Source: Closterium sp. Naga37s-1 (Eukaryota; Streptophyta; Zygnematophyceae; Desmidiales; Closteriaceae). From it: a DNA stretch of 64,000 nucleotides. The number at the start of each line of letters is the position of its first letter. Within the stretch, counting starts at the first letter, position 1. The DNA lies in NCBI GenBank assembly GCA_947471745.1, contig CANJKZ010000977.1, positions 2,398,501 to 2,462,500 of the forward strand, given 5' to 3'. Positions 42,052-54,410 of the stretch are shown here, piece by piece. The notes under the pieces were generated by a model. It was given only the letters and a program-made list of their open reading frames with translations, had not been told where the DNA came from and did no database searches. The translations under genes and the position numbers were made by a program.

Positions 42052-45000
42052 TCATCGTTGATTGGCGCTCGCGAATGAAGAGCGCCCGCTGCACTTCCTG
42101 CACATGTGCGGATCCTTCCGCGTTTTGGGGCTGTAAGCGCTCGTTCCGCGCGGTTTTCTTCCGCCAGGTCACGTGGCTGCGCTTGTCTGGGCCTATTACC
42201 AAGCCAGCAAGGGCGTGGGAGGGTTGCGAGCATCATCGGTCATCGGCGCTCGCGAATGAAGAGCGCCCGCTGCACTTCCTGCACATGTGCGGATCCTTCC
42301 GCGTTTTGGGGGTGGAAGCGCTCGTTCCGAGCGGTTTTCTTCTGCCGGGTCACGTGGCTGCGCTTGTCTGGGACTATTACAAAGCCAGCAAGGGCGTGGG
42401 AGGGTTGCGAGCATCATCGGTCATCGGCGCTCGCGAATGAAGAGCGCCCGCTGCACTTCCTGCACATGTGCGGATCCTTCCGCGTTTTGGGGGTGGAAGC
42501 GCTCGTTACGAGCGTTTTTCTTCTGCCGGGTCACGTGGCTGCGCTTGTCTGGGCCTATTACCAAGCCAGCAAGGGCGTGGGAGGGTTGCGAGCATCATCG
42601 GTCATCGGCGCTCGCGAATGAAGAGCGCCCGCTGCACTTCCTGCACATGTGCGGATCCTTCCGCGTTTTGGGGCTGGAAGCGCTCGTTCCGAGCGTTTTT
42701 CTTCCGCCGGGTCACGTGGCTGCGCTTGTCTGGGCCTATTACCAAGCCAGCAAGGGCGTGGGAGGGTTGCGAGCATCATCGGTCATCGGCGCTCGCGAAT
42801 GAAGAGCGCCCGCTGCACTTCCTGCACATGTGCGGATCCTTCCGCATTTTGGGGCTGGAAGCGCTCGTTCCGAGCGTTTTTCTTCCGCCGGGTCACATGG
42901 CTGCGCTTGTCTGGGCCTATTACCAAGCCAGCAAGGGCGTGGGAGGGTTGCGAGCATCATCGGTCATCGGCGCTCGCGAATGAAGAGCGCCCGCTGCACT
43001 TCCTGCACATGTGCGGATCCTTCCGCGTTTTGGGGCTGGAAGCGCTCGTTCCGAGCGTTTTTCTTCTGCCGGGTCACGTGGCTGCGCTTGTCTGGGCCTA
43101 TTACCAAGCCAGCAAGGGCGTGGGAGGGTTGCGAGCATCATCGGTCATCGGCGCTCGCGAATGAAGAGCGCCCGCTGCACTTCCTGCACATGTGCGGATC
43201 CTTCCGCGTTTTGGGGGTGGAAGCGCTCGTTCCGAGCGTTTTTCTTCCGCCGGGTCACGTGGCTGCGCTTCTCTGGGCCTATTACCAAGCCAGCAAGGGC
43301 GTGGGAGGGTTGCGAGCATCATCGGTCATCGGCGGTCGCGAATGAAGAGCGCCCGCTGCACTTCCTGCACATGTGCGGATCCTTCCGCATTTTGGGGCTG
43401 GAAGCGCTCGTTCCGAGCGTTTTTCTTCCGCCGGGTCACGTGGCTGCGCTTGTCTGGGCTTATTACCAAGCCAGCAAGGGCGTGGGAGGGTTGCGAGCAT
43501 CATCGGTCATCGGCGGTCGCGAATGAAGAGCGCCCGCTGCACTTCCTGCACATGTGCGGATCCTTCCGCGTTTTGGGGGTGGAAGCGCTCGTTCCGAGCG
43601 TTTTTCTTCCGCCGGGTCACGTGGCTGCGCTTGTCTGGGCTTATTACCAAGCCAGCAAGGGCGTGGGAGGGTTGCGAGCATCATCGGTCATCGGCGCTCT
43701 CGAATGAAGAGCGCCCGCTGCACTTCCTGCACATGTGCGGATCCTTCCGCGTTTTGGGGGTGGAAGCGCTCGTTCCGAGCGTTTTTATTCCGCCGGGTCA
43801 CGTGGCTGCGCTTGTCTGGTCTTACTACCAAGCCAGCAAGGGCGTGGGAGGGTTGCGAGCATCATCGGTCATCGGCGCTCGCGAATGAAGAGCGCCCGCT
43901 GCACTTCCTGCACATGTGCGGATCCTTCCGCGTTTTGGGGGTGGAAGCGCTCGTTCCGAGCGTTTTTCTTCCGCCGTGTCACGTGGCTGCGCTTTTCTGG
44001 GCCTATTACCAAGCCAACAATGGCGTGGGAGGGTTGCGAGCATCATCGGTCATCGGCGCTCGCGAATGAAGAGCGCCCGCTGAACTTCCTGCACATGTGC
44101 GGATAATTCCGCATTTTGGGGGTGGAAGCGCTCGTTTCGAGCATTTTTCTTCCGTCGGGTCATGTGGCTGCGCTCGTTTGGGCCGAGTCCGCCGGGACAC
44201 GTGGCTGCGCTTGTCTGGGCCTATTACCAAGCCAGCAAGGGCGTGGGAGGGTTGCGAGCATCATCGGTCATCGGCGCTCGCGAATGAAGAGCGCCTGCTG
44301 CACTTCTTGCACATGTGCGGATCCTACAGCGTTTTGGGGCTGGAAGCGCTCGTTCCAGGCGTTTTTCTTCCGTGGGGTCACCTTGCTGCGCTTGCCTGGG
44401 CCTATTACCAAGCCAGCAAGGGCGTGGGAGGGTTGCGAGCATCATCGGTCATCGGCGCTCGCGAATGAAGAGCGCCCGCTGCACTTCCTGCACATGTGCG
44501 GATCCTTCCGCGTTTCGGGGGTGGAAGCGCTCGTTCTGAGCGTTTTTCTTCAGCTGGGTTTCATGGCTGCGCTTGTCTGGGCCTATTACCAAGCCAGCAA
44601 GAGCGTGGAAGGGTTGCGAGCATCATCGGTCATCGGCGCTCGCGAATGAAGAGCGCCCGCTGCACTTCCTGCACATGTGCGGATCATTCCGCGTTTTGGG
44701 GGTGGAAGCGCTCGTTCCGAGCGTTTTTTTTCCGCCGTGTCACGTGGTTGCGCTTGTCTGGGCCTATTACCAAGCCAGCAAGGGCGTGGGAGGGTTGCGA
44801 GCATCATCGGTTATCGGCGCTCGCGAATGAAGAGCGCCCGCTGCACATCCTGCACATGTGCGGATCCTTCCGCATTTTGGGGGTGGAAGCGCTCGTTCCG
44901 AGCTTTTTTCTTCCGCCGGGTCACGTGGCTGCGCTTGTCTGGTCCTATTACCAAGCCAGCAAGGGCGTGGGAGGGTTGCGATCATCATCGTTGATTGGCG

Positions 45001-46249
45001 CTCGCGAATGAAGAGCGCCCGCTGCACTTCCTGCACATGTGCGGATCCTTCCGCGTTTTGGGGCTGTAAGCGCTCGTTCCGCGCGGTTTTCTTCCGCCAG
45101 GTCACGTGGCTGCGCTTGTCTGGGCCTATTACCAAGCCAGCAAGGGCGTGGGAGGGTTGCGAGCATCATCGGTCATCGGCGCTCGCGAATGAAGAGCGCC
45201 CGCTGCACTTCCTGCACATGTGCGGATCCTTCCGCGTTTTGGTGGTGGAAGCGCTCGTTCCGAGCGTTTTTCTTCCGCCGGGTCACGTGGCTGCGCTTGT
45301 CTGGTCTTATTACCAAGCCAGCAAGGGCGTGGGAGGGTTGCGAGCATCATCGGTCATCGGCGCTCGCGAATGAAGAGCGCCCGCTGCACTTCTTGCACAT
45401 GTGCGGATCCTTCCGCGTTTTGGTGGAGGAAGCGCTTGTTCCGAGCGTTTTTTTTCCGCCGGGTCACGTGGCTGCGCTTGTCTGGTCTTATTACCAAGCC
45501 AGCAAGGGCGTGGGAGCGTTGCGAGCATCATCGGTCATCGGCGCTCGCGAATGAAGAGCGCCTGCTGCACTTCCTGCACATTTGCGGATCATTCCGCGTT
45601 TTGGGGGTGGAAGCGCTCGTTCCGAGCGTTTTTCTTCCGCCGTGTCACGTGGCTGCGCTTTTCTGGGCCTATTACCAAGCCAGCAAGGGCGTGGGAGGGT
45701 TGCGAGCATCATCGGTTATCGGCGCTCGCGAATGAAGAGCGCCGGCTGCACATCCTGCACATGTGCGGATCCTTCCGCATTTAGGGGGTGGAAGCGCTCG
45801 TTCCGAGCTTTTTTCTTCCGCCGGGTCACGTGGCTGCACTTGTCTGGTCCTATTACCAAGCCAGCAAGGGCGTGGGAGGGTTGCGATCATCATCGTTGAT
45901 TGGCGCTCGCGAATGAAGAGCGCCCGCTACACTTCCTGCACATGTGCGGATCCTTCCGCGTTTTGGGGCTGTAAGCGCTCGTTCCGCGCGGTTTTCTTCC
46001 GCCAGGTCACGTGGCTGCGCTTGTCTGGGCCTATTACCAAGCCAGCAAGGGCGTGGGAGGGTTGCGAGCATCATCGGTCATCGGCGCTCGCGAATGAAGA
46101 GCGCCCGCTGCACTTCCTGCACATGTGCGGATCCTTCCGCGTTTTGGGGGTGGAAGCGCTCGTTCTGAGCGTTTTTCTTCAGCTGGGTCACGTGGCTGCG
46201 CTTGTCTGGGCCTATTACCAAGCCAACAAGGGCGTGGGAGGGTTGCGAA
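42052..46249 (+). repeat. 181-bp satellite, plus orientation, block after solo LTRs (about 23 monomers)
   Basis: Standard monomers, including a 217-bp variant near 44100 and two copies (44.7-45.1 and 45.6-46.0 kb) of the GTTGATTGG monomer pair that also flanks the solo LTRs but here without an LTR. It ends at GGGAGGGTTGCGA, where orientation flips. Confidence 0.94.
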
Positions 46250-48664
46250 AAACCCGGCGGAAGAAAAACGCTCGGAACGAGCGCTTCCACCCCCTAAATG
46301 CGGAAGGATCCCCACATGTGCAGGAAGTGCAGCGGGCACTCTTCATTCGCGAGCGCCGATGACCGATGATGCTCGCAACCCTCCCACGCCTTTGCTGGCT
46401 TGGTAATAAGCCCATACAAGCGCAGCCACGTGACCCGGCGGAAGAAAAACACTCGGAACGAGCGTTTCCACCCCCAAAACGCGGAAGGATCCGCACATGT
46501 GCAGGAAGTGCAGCGGGCACTCTTCATTCGCGAGCGCAGATGACCGATGATGCTCGCAACCCTCCCACGCCCTTGCTGGCTTGGTAATAGGCCCAGACAA
46601 GCGCAGCCACGTGACCCGGCGGAAGAAAAACGCTCGGAACGAGCGCTTCCAGGCCCAAAACGCGGAAGGATCCGCACATGTGCAGGAAGCGCAGCGGGCG
46701 CTCTTCATTCGCGAGCGCCGATGACCGACGATGCTCGCAACCCTCCCACGCCCTTGCTGGCTTGGTAATAGGACCAGAAAAGTGCAGCCACGTGACCCGG
46801 CGGAAAAAAAATGCTCGGAACGAGCGCTTCCACCCCCAAAACGCGGAAGGATCCGCACATGTGCAGGAAGTGCAGCGGGCGCTCTTCATTCGCGAGCGCC
46901 GATGACCGATGATGCTCGCAACCCTCCCACGCCCTTGCTGGCTTGGTAATAGGCCCAGACAAGCGCAACCACGTGACACGGCGGAAAAAAAACGCTCGGA
47001 ACGAGCGCTTCGACCCCCAAAACGCGGAAGTATCCGCACATGTGCAGGAAGTGCAGCGGGCGCTCTTCATTCGCGAGCGCCGACGACAGATGATTCTAGC
47101 GACCCTCCCACGCCCTTGCTGGCTTGGTAATAGGCCCAGACAAGTGCAGCCACGTGACCGGGCGGAAGATAAACGCTCGGAACGAGCGCTTCCAGCCCCA
47201 AAACGCGGAAGGATCCGCACATGTGCAGGAAGTGCAGCGGGCGCTCTTCATTCGCGAGCGCAGATGACCGATGATGCTCGCAACCCTCCCACGCCCTTGC
47301 TGGCTTGGAAATAGGCCCAGACGATCGCAGCCACGTGACCGATGATGCTCGCAACCCTCCCACGCCCTTGCTCGCTTGGTAATAGGCCCAGACAAGCGCA
47401 GCCACATGACCCGGCGGAAGAAAAACGCTCGGAACAAGCGCTTCCACCCCGAAAACGCGGAAGGATCCGCACATGTGCAGGAAGTGCAGCGGGCTCTCTT
47501 CATTCGCGAGCGCCGATGATCGACGATGCTCGCAACCCTCCCACGCCCTTGCTGGCTTGGTAATAGGCCCAAACAAGCGCAGCGACATGACCCGGTGGAA
47601 AAAAAACGCTCGGAACGAGCGCTTCCACCAACAAAACGCGGAAGGATCCGCACATGTGCAGGAAATGCAGCAGGTGCTCTTCATTCGCGAGCGCCGATGA
47701 CCGATGATGCTCGCAACCCTCCCACGCCCTTGCTGGCTTGATAATAGGACCATAAAATCGCAGCCACGTGACCCGGCGGAAGAAAAACGCTCGGAACGAG
47801 CGCTTCCACCCCCAAAACGCGGAAGGATCCGCACATGTGCAGGAAGTGCAGCGGGCGCTCTTCATTCGCGAGCGCAGATGACCGATGATGCTCACAACCC
47901 TCCCACGCCCTTGCTGGCTTGGTAATAGGCCCAGACAAGCGCAGCCACGTGACCGGGCGGAAGAAAAACGCTCGGAACGAGCGCTTCCAGCCCCAAAACG
48001 CGGAAGGATCTGCACATGTGCAGGAAGTGCAGCGGGCGCTCTTCATTCGCGAGCGCCGATGACCGACGATGCTCGCAACCCTCCCACGCCCTTGCTGGCT
48101 TGGTAATAGGACCAGAAAAGTGCAGCCACGTGACCCGGCGGAAAAAAAATGCTCGGAACGAGCGCTTCCACCCCCAAAACGCGGAAGGATCCGCACATGT
48201 GCAGGAAGTGCAGCGGGCGCTCTTCATTCGCGAGCGCCGATGACCGATGATGCTCGCAACCCTCCCACGCCCTTGCTGGCTTGGTAATAGGCTCAGACAA
48301 GCACAGCCACGTGACCCGGTGGAAGAAAAACAATCAGAACGAGCGCTTCCACCCCCAAAACGCGGAAGGATCCGCACATGTGCATGAAGTGCAGCAGGCG
48401 CTCTTCATTTGCGAGCGCCGATGACCGATGATGCTCGCAACCCTCTCACGCCCTTGCTGGCTTGGTAATAGGCCCATAAAAGTGCAGCCACTTGACCTGG
48501 CGGAAGAAAAACGCTCGGAACGAGCGCTTCCAGCCTCAAAACGCGGAAGGATCCGCACATGTGCAGGAAGTGTAGCGGGCGCTCTTCATTCGCGAGGGCC
48601 GATGACCAATGATGCTCGCAACCCTCCCACGCCCTTGCTGGCTTGGTAATAGGCCCATACAAGC
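46250..48664 (-). repeat. 181-bp satellite, minus orientation, right block (about 13 monomers)
   Basis: From 46250 the monomers read as reverse complements of the main array with no spacer at the switch. Irregular monomers occur near 47310-47345 (internal deletion) and a segment at 46.34-46.86 kb recurs at 47.68-48.20 kb (offset 1338 bp). The block decays slightly toward 48664, where it meets the 16-bp minisatellite within GCCCATACAAGCAGATAGG. Confidence 0.93.
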
Positions 48665-51600
48665 AGATAGGTCTATTGGCAGGTAGGTTTACTGGCACGT
48701 AGGTCTACTGGCTGTAGGTCTGTTGGCTAGCAGGTCTATTGGCTGGCATGTCTATTGACAGGCAGGTCTATTGGTAGGTAGGTCTATTGGCAAGTAGGTC
48801 TATTGGCAGGTAGGTCTACCGGCAGGTAGGTCTATTGGCACGGAGGTCTATTGGCTGGGAGGTCGATTGGCTGGTAGGTCGATTGGCAGGTGGAAGGTCT
48901 ATAGGCAGGTAGGTCTATTGGCAGGTAGGTCTATTGGAAGGTAGGTCTATTGGCAGGTAGGTCTATTGGCAGGTAGGTCTTTTAGCAGGTAGGTCTATTG
49001 GCAGGTAGGTCTATTGGCAGGTAGGTCTATTGGCAGGTAGGGCTATTGGCAGGTAGGTCTATTGGCAGGTAGGTCTACTTGCAGGTAGGTCTATTGGAAG
49101 GTAGGTCTATTGGCAGGTAGGTCTATTGGCAGCTAGGTCTATTGGCAGGTAGGTCTATTGGCAGGTAGGTCTATTGGCAGGTAGGTCTATTGGCAGCTAG
49201 GTATATTGGCAGGTAGGTCTATTGGCAGGTAGGTCTATTGGCAGGTAGGTCTATTGGCAGCTAGGTCTGTAGGTCTATTGGCAGCTAGGTCTATTGGCAG
49301 GTAGGTCTATTGGCAGGTAGGTCTATTGGCAAGTAGGTCTATTGGCAGGAAGGTCTATTGGCAGGTAGGTCTATTGGCAGGTGTCTATTCGCAGGTAAGT
49401 CTATTCGCAAATAGGTCTAATGGCAGGTAGGTCTATTGGCAGATAGGTCTGTAGGTCTATTGGCAGGTAGGTCTATTGGCAGGTAGATCTATTGGCAGCT
49501 AGGTCAATTGGCAGGTAGGTCTATTGGAAGCTAGGTCTATTGGCAGGTAGGTCTATTCGCAGGTAGGTGTATTGGCAGGTAGGTGTATTGGCAGATATGT
49601 CTGTAGGTATATTGGCAGCTAGGTCTATTGGCAGGTAGGTCTATTGGCAGGTAGGTCTATTGGCAGGTAGGTCTATTGGCAGGTAGGTCTATTGGCAGGT
49701 AGGTCTATTGGCAGATAGGTCTGTAGGTCTATTTGCAAGTAGGTCTATTGGCAGGTAGGTCTATTGGCAGGTAGGTCTATTGGCAGGTAGGTCTATTGGC
49801 AGGTAGGTCTATTGGCAGGTAGGTCTATTGGCAGGTAGGTCTATTGGCAGAGAGGTCTGTAGGTCTATTGGCAGGTAGGTCTATTGGCAGGTAGGTCTAT
49901 TCGCAGGTAGGTCTATTGGCAGATAGGTCTGTAGGTCTATTGGCAGCTAGGTCTATTGGCAGGTAGGTCTATTGGCAGCTAGGTCTATTGGCAGGTAGGT
50001 CTATTGGCAGCTAGGTCTATTGGCAGGTAGGTCTATTGGCAGGTAGGTCTATTGGCAGGTAGGTCTATTGGCAGGTAGGTCTATTGTCAGAGAGGTCTGT
50101 AGGTCTATTGGCAGGTAGGTCTATTGGCAGGTAGGTCTATTGGCAGATAGGTCTGTAGGTCTATTGGCAGCTAGGTCTATTGGCAGGTAGGTCTATTGGC
50201 AGCTAGGTCTATTGGCAGGTAGGTCTATTGGCAGCTAGGTCTATTGGCAGGTAGGTCTATTGGCAGGTAGGTCTATTGGCAGGTAGGTCTATTGGCAGGT
50301 AGGTCTATTGGCAGGTAGGTCTATTGGCAGCTAGGTCTATTGACAGGTAGGTCTATTGGCAGGTAGGTCTATTGGCAGCTAGGTCTATTGGAAGGTAGGT
50401 CTATTGGCAGGTAGGTCTATTGGCAGCTAGGTCTATTGGCAGCTAGGTCTATTGGCAGGTAGGTCTATTGGCAGCTAGGTCTATTGGCAGGTAGGTCTAT
50501 TGGCAGGTAGGTCTATTGGCAGGTAGGTCTATTGTCAGAGAGGTCTGTAGGTCTATTGGCAGGTAGGTCTATTGGCAGGTAGGTCTATTGGAAGGTAGGT
50601 CTATTGGCGGGTAGGTCTATTGGCAGATAGGTCTGTAGGTCTATTGGCAGCTAGGTCTATTGGTAGGTAGGTCTTTTCGCAGGTAGGTCTATTCGCAGGT
50701 AGGTCTATTCGCAGGTAGGTCTATTGGCAGGTAGGTCTATTGGCAGCTAGGTCTATTGGCAGGTAGGTCTATTGGCAGGTAGGTCTATTGGCAGGTACGG
50801 CTATTGGCAGGTAGGTCTATTGGCAGGTAGGTCTACTTGCAGGTAGGTCTATTGGCAGGTAGGTTTATTGGCAGCTAGGTCTATTGGCAGGTAGGTCTAT
50901 TGGCAGGTAGGTCTATTGGCAGCTAGGTCTATTGGCAGGTAGGTCTATTGGCAGCTAGGTCTATTGGCAGGTAGGTCTATTGGCAGGTAGGTCTATTGGC
51001 AGGTAGGTCTATTGGCAGGTAGGTCTATTGGCAGGTAGGTCTATTGGCAGGTAGGTCTATTGGCAGGTAGGTCTATTGGCAGCTAGGTCTATTGGCAGGT
51101 AGGTCTATTGGCAGGTAGGTCTAGTGGCAGCTAGGTCTATTGGCAGGTAGGTCTATTCGCAGATAGGTCTATTCGCAGGTAGGTCTATTGGCAGGTAGGT
51201 CTATTGGCAGATAGGTCTGTAGGTCTATTGGCAGCTAGGTCTATTGGAAGGTAGGTCTATTGGCAGGTTGGTCTATTGGCAGGTAGGTCTATTGGCAGGT
51301 AGGTCCATTGGCAGGTAGGTCTATTGGCAGATAGGTCTGTAGGTCTATTGGCAGCTAGGTCTATTGGCAGGTAGGTCTATTCGCAGGTAGGTCTATTCGC
51401 AGGTAGGTATATTGGCAGGTAGGTCAATTGGCAGGTAGGTCTATTGGCAGGTAGGTCTATTGGCAGGTAGGTCTATTGCCAGGTAGTTCTATTGGCAGAG
51501 AGGTCTGTAGGTCTATTGGCAGGTAGGTCTATTGGCAGGTAGGTCTATTCGCAGGTAGGTCTATTGGCAGAAAGGTCTGTAGGTCTATTGGCAGCTAGGT

Positions 51601-54410
51601 CTATTGGCAGGTAGGTCTATTGGCAGCTAGGTCTATTGGCAGGTAGGTCTATTGGCAGCTAGGTCTATTGGCAGGTAGGTCTATTGGCAGGTAGGTCTAT
51701 TGGCAGGTAGGTCTATTGGCAGGTAGGTCTATTGGCAGAGAGGTCTGTAGGTCTATTGGCAGGTAGGTCTATTGGCAGGTAGGTCTATTGGCAGGTAGGT
51801 CTATTGGCAGATAGGTCTGTAGGTCTATTGGCAGCTAGGTCTATTGGCAGGTAGGTCTATTGGCAGCTAGGTCTATTGGCAGGTAGGTCTATTGGCAGCT
51901 AGGTCTATTGGCAGGTAGGTCTATTGGCAGGTAGGTCTATTGGCAGGTAGGTCTATTGGCAGATAGGTCTGTAGGTCTATTGGCATCTAGGTCTATTGGC
52001 AGGTAGGTCTATTCGCAGGTAGGTCTATTCGCAGGTAGGTATATTGGCAGGTAGGTCAATTGGCAGGTAGGTCTATTGGCAGGTAGGTCTATTGGCAGGT
52101 AGGTCTATTGGCAGGTAGGTCTATTGGCAGAGAGGTCTGTAGGTCTATTGGCAGGTAGGTCTATTGGCAGGTAGGTCTATTGGCAGGTAGGTCTATTGGC
52201 AGATAGGTCTGTAGGTCTATTGGCAGCTAGGTCTATTGGCAGGTAGGTCTATTGGCAGCTAGGTCTATTGGCAGGTAGGTCTATTGGCAGCTAGGTCTAT
52301 TGGCAGGTAGGTCTATTGGCAGGTAGGTCTATTGGCAGGTAGGTCTATTGGCAGGTAGGTCTATTGGCAGGTAGGTCTATTGGCAGCTAGGTCTATTGAC
52401 AGGTAGGTCTATTGGCAGGTAGGTCTATTGGCAGCTAGGTCTATTGGCAGGTAGGTCTATTCGCAGATAGGTCTATTCGCAGGGAGGTCTATTGGCAGGT
52501 AGGTCTATTGGCAGGTAGGTCTATTGGCAGGTAGGTCTATTGGCAGGTAGGTCTATTGGCAGGTAGGTCTATTGGCGGGTAGGTCTATTGGCAGATAGGT
52601 CTGTAGGTCTATTGGCAGGTAGGTCTATTGGCAGGTAGATCTATTGGCAGGTAGGTCTATTGGCAGGTAGGGCTATTGGCAGGTAGGTCCATTGGCAGGT
52701 AGGTCTATTGGCAGGTAGGTCTATTGGCAGGTAGGTCTATTGGCAGGTAGGTCTATTGGCGGGTAGGTCTATTGGCAGATAGGTCTGTAGGTCTATTGGC
52801 AGCTAGGTCTATTGGTAGGTAGGTCTATTCGCAGGTAGGTATATTGGCAGGTAGGTCAATTGGCAGGTAGGTCTATTGGCAGGTAGGTCTATTGGCAGGT
52901 AGGTCTATTGGCAGAGAGGTCTGTAGGTCTATTCGCAGGTAGGTCTATTGGCAGGTAGGTCTATTGGCAGGTAGGTCTATTGGCAGGTAGGTCTATTGGC
53001 AGGTAGGTCTATTGGCAGATAGGTCTGTAGGTCTATTGGCAGCTAGGTCTATTGGCAGGTAGGTCTATTGGCAGCTAGGTCTATTGGCAGGTAGGTCTAT
53101 TGGCAGGTAGGTCTATTGGCAGGTAGGGCTATTGGCAGGTAGGGCTATTGGCAGGTAGGTCTATTGGCAGGTAGGGCTATTGGCAGGTAGGTCTATTGGC
53201 AGGTAGGTCTACTTGCAGGTAGGTCTATTGGAAGGTAGGTCTATTGGCAGGTAGGTCTATTGGCAGCTAGGTCTATTGGCAGGTAGGTCTATTGGCAGGT
53301 AGGTCTATTGGCAGGTAGGTCTATTGGCAGCTAGGTATATTGGCAGGTAGGTCTATTGGCAGGTAGGTCTATTAGCAGGTAGGTCTATTGGCAGCTAGGT
53401 CTGTAGGTCTATTGGCAGCTAGGTCTATTGGCAGGTAGGTCTATTGGCAGGTAGGTCTATTGGCAAGTAGGTCTATTGGCAGGAAGGTCTATTGGCAGGT
53501 AGGTCTATTGGCAGGAAGGTCTATTGGCAGGTAGGTCTATTGGCAGGTAGGTCTATTGGCAGGTAGGTCTATTGGAAGGTAGGTCTATTGGCAGGTAGGT
53601 CTATTGGCAGCTAGGTCTATTGGCAGGTAGGTCTATTGGCAGGTAGGTCTATTGGCAGCTAGGTCTATTGGCGGGTAGGTCTATTGGCAGATAGGTCTGT
53701 AGGTCTATTGGCAGCTAGGTCTATTGGTAGGTAGGTCTATTCGCAGGTAGGTCTATTCGCAGGTAGGTCTATTGGCAGGTAGGTCTATTGGCAGGTAGGT
53801 CTATTGGCAGGTAGGTCTATTGGCAGGTAGGTCCATTGGCAGGTAGGTCTATTTGCAGCTAGGTCTATTGGCAGGTAGGTCTATTGGCAGGTAGGTCTAT
53901 TGGCAGCTAGGTCTATTGGCAGGTAGGTCTATTCGCAGGTAGGTCTATTCGCAGGTAGGTCTATTGGCAGGTAGGTCTATTGGCAGATAGGTCTGTAGGT
54001 CTATTGGCAGGTAGGTCTATTGGCAGGTAGGTCTATTGGCAGGTAGGTCTATTGGCAGGTAGGTCTATTGGCAGGTAGGTCTATTGGCAGGTAGGTCTAT
54101 TGGCAGGTAGGTCTATTGGCAGGAAGGTCTATTGGCAGCTAGGTCTATTAGGTCTATTGGCATCTAGGTCTATTGGCAGGTAGGTCTATTCGCAGGTAGG
54201 TCTATTCGCAGGTAGGTCTATTGGCAGGTAGGTCTATTGGCAGATAGGTCTGTAGGTCTATTGGCAGGTAGGTCTATTCGCAGGTAGGTCTATTCGCAGG
54301 TAGGTATATTGGCAGGTAGGTCTATTGGCAGGTAGGTCTATTGGCAGGTAGGTCTATTGGCAGGTAGGTCTATTGGCAGGTAGGTCTATTGGCAGAGAGG
54401 TCTGTAGGTA

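Noticed and set aside
39760..42236. Open frames of 68-99 codons in the solo LTRs
   Set aside because: They lie inside non-coding LTR sequence, and similar frames in the complete element's LTRs are not preserved at the protein level.
45777..45787. Telomere-like TTTAGGG
   Set aside because: A single point variant of TTTTGGGGG in one monomer and its inverted neighbour; it is not tandem.
1805..48649. Hundreds of open frames of 60-183 codons, with the same Arg/Ser/Cys-rich proteins recurring every 181 bp on both strands
   Set aside because: They follow directly from the satellite: 181 is not a multiple of three, the monomer is GC-rich and has only one plus-strand TGA, so each ATG gives a frame of about 516 nt (552 with a 217-bp monomer). 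There is no domain, promoter or codon-level constraint.
3856..48664. CENP-B-box-like sequence in the satellite
   Set aside because: I looked for the TTCG...A..CGGG pattern around GTTCCGAGCG and CTTCCGCCGGG; the spacing and bases do not match.
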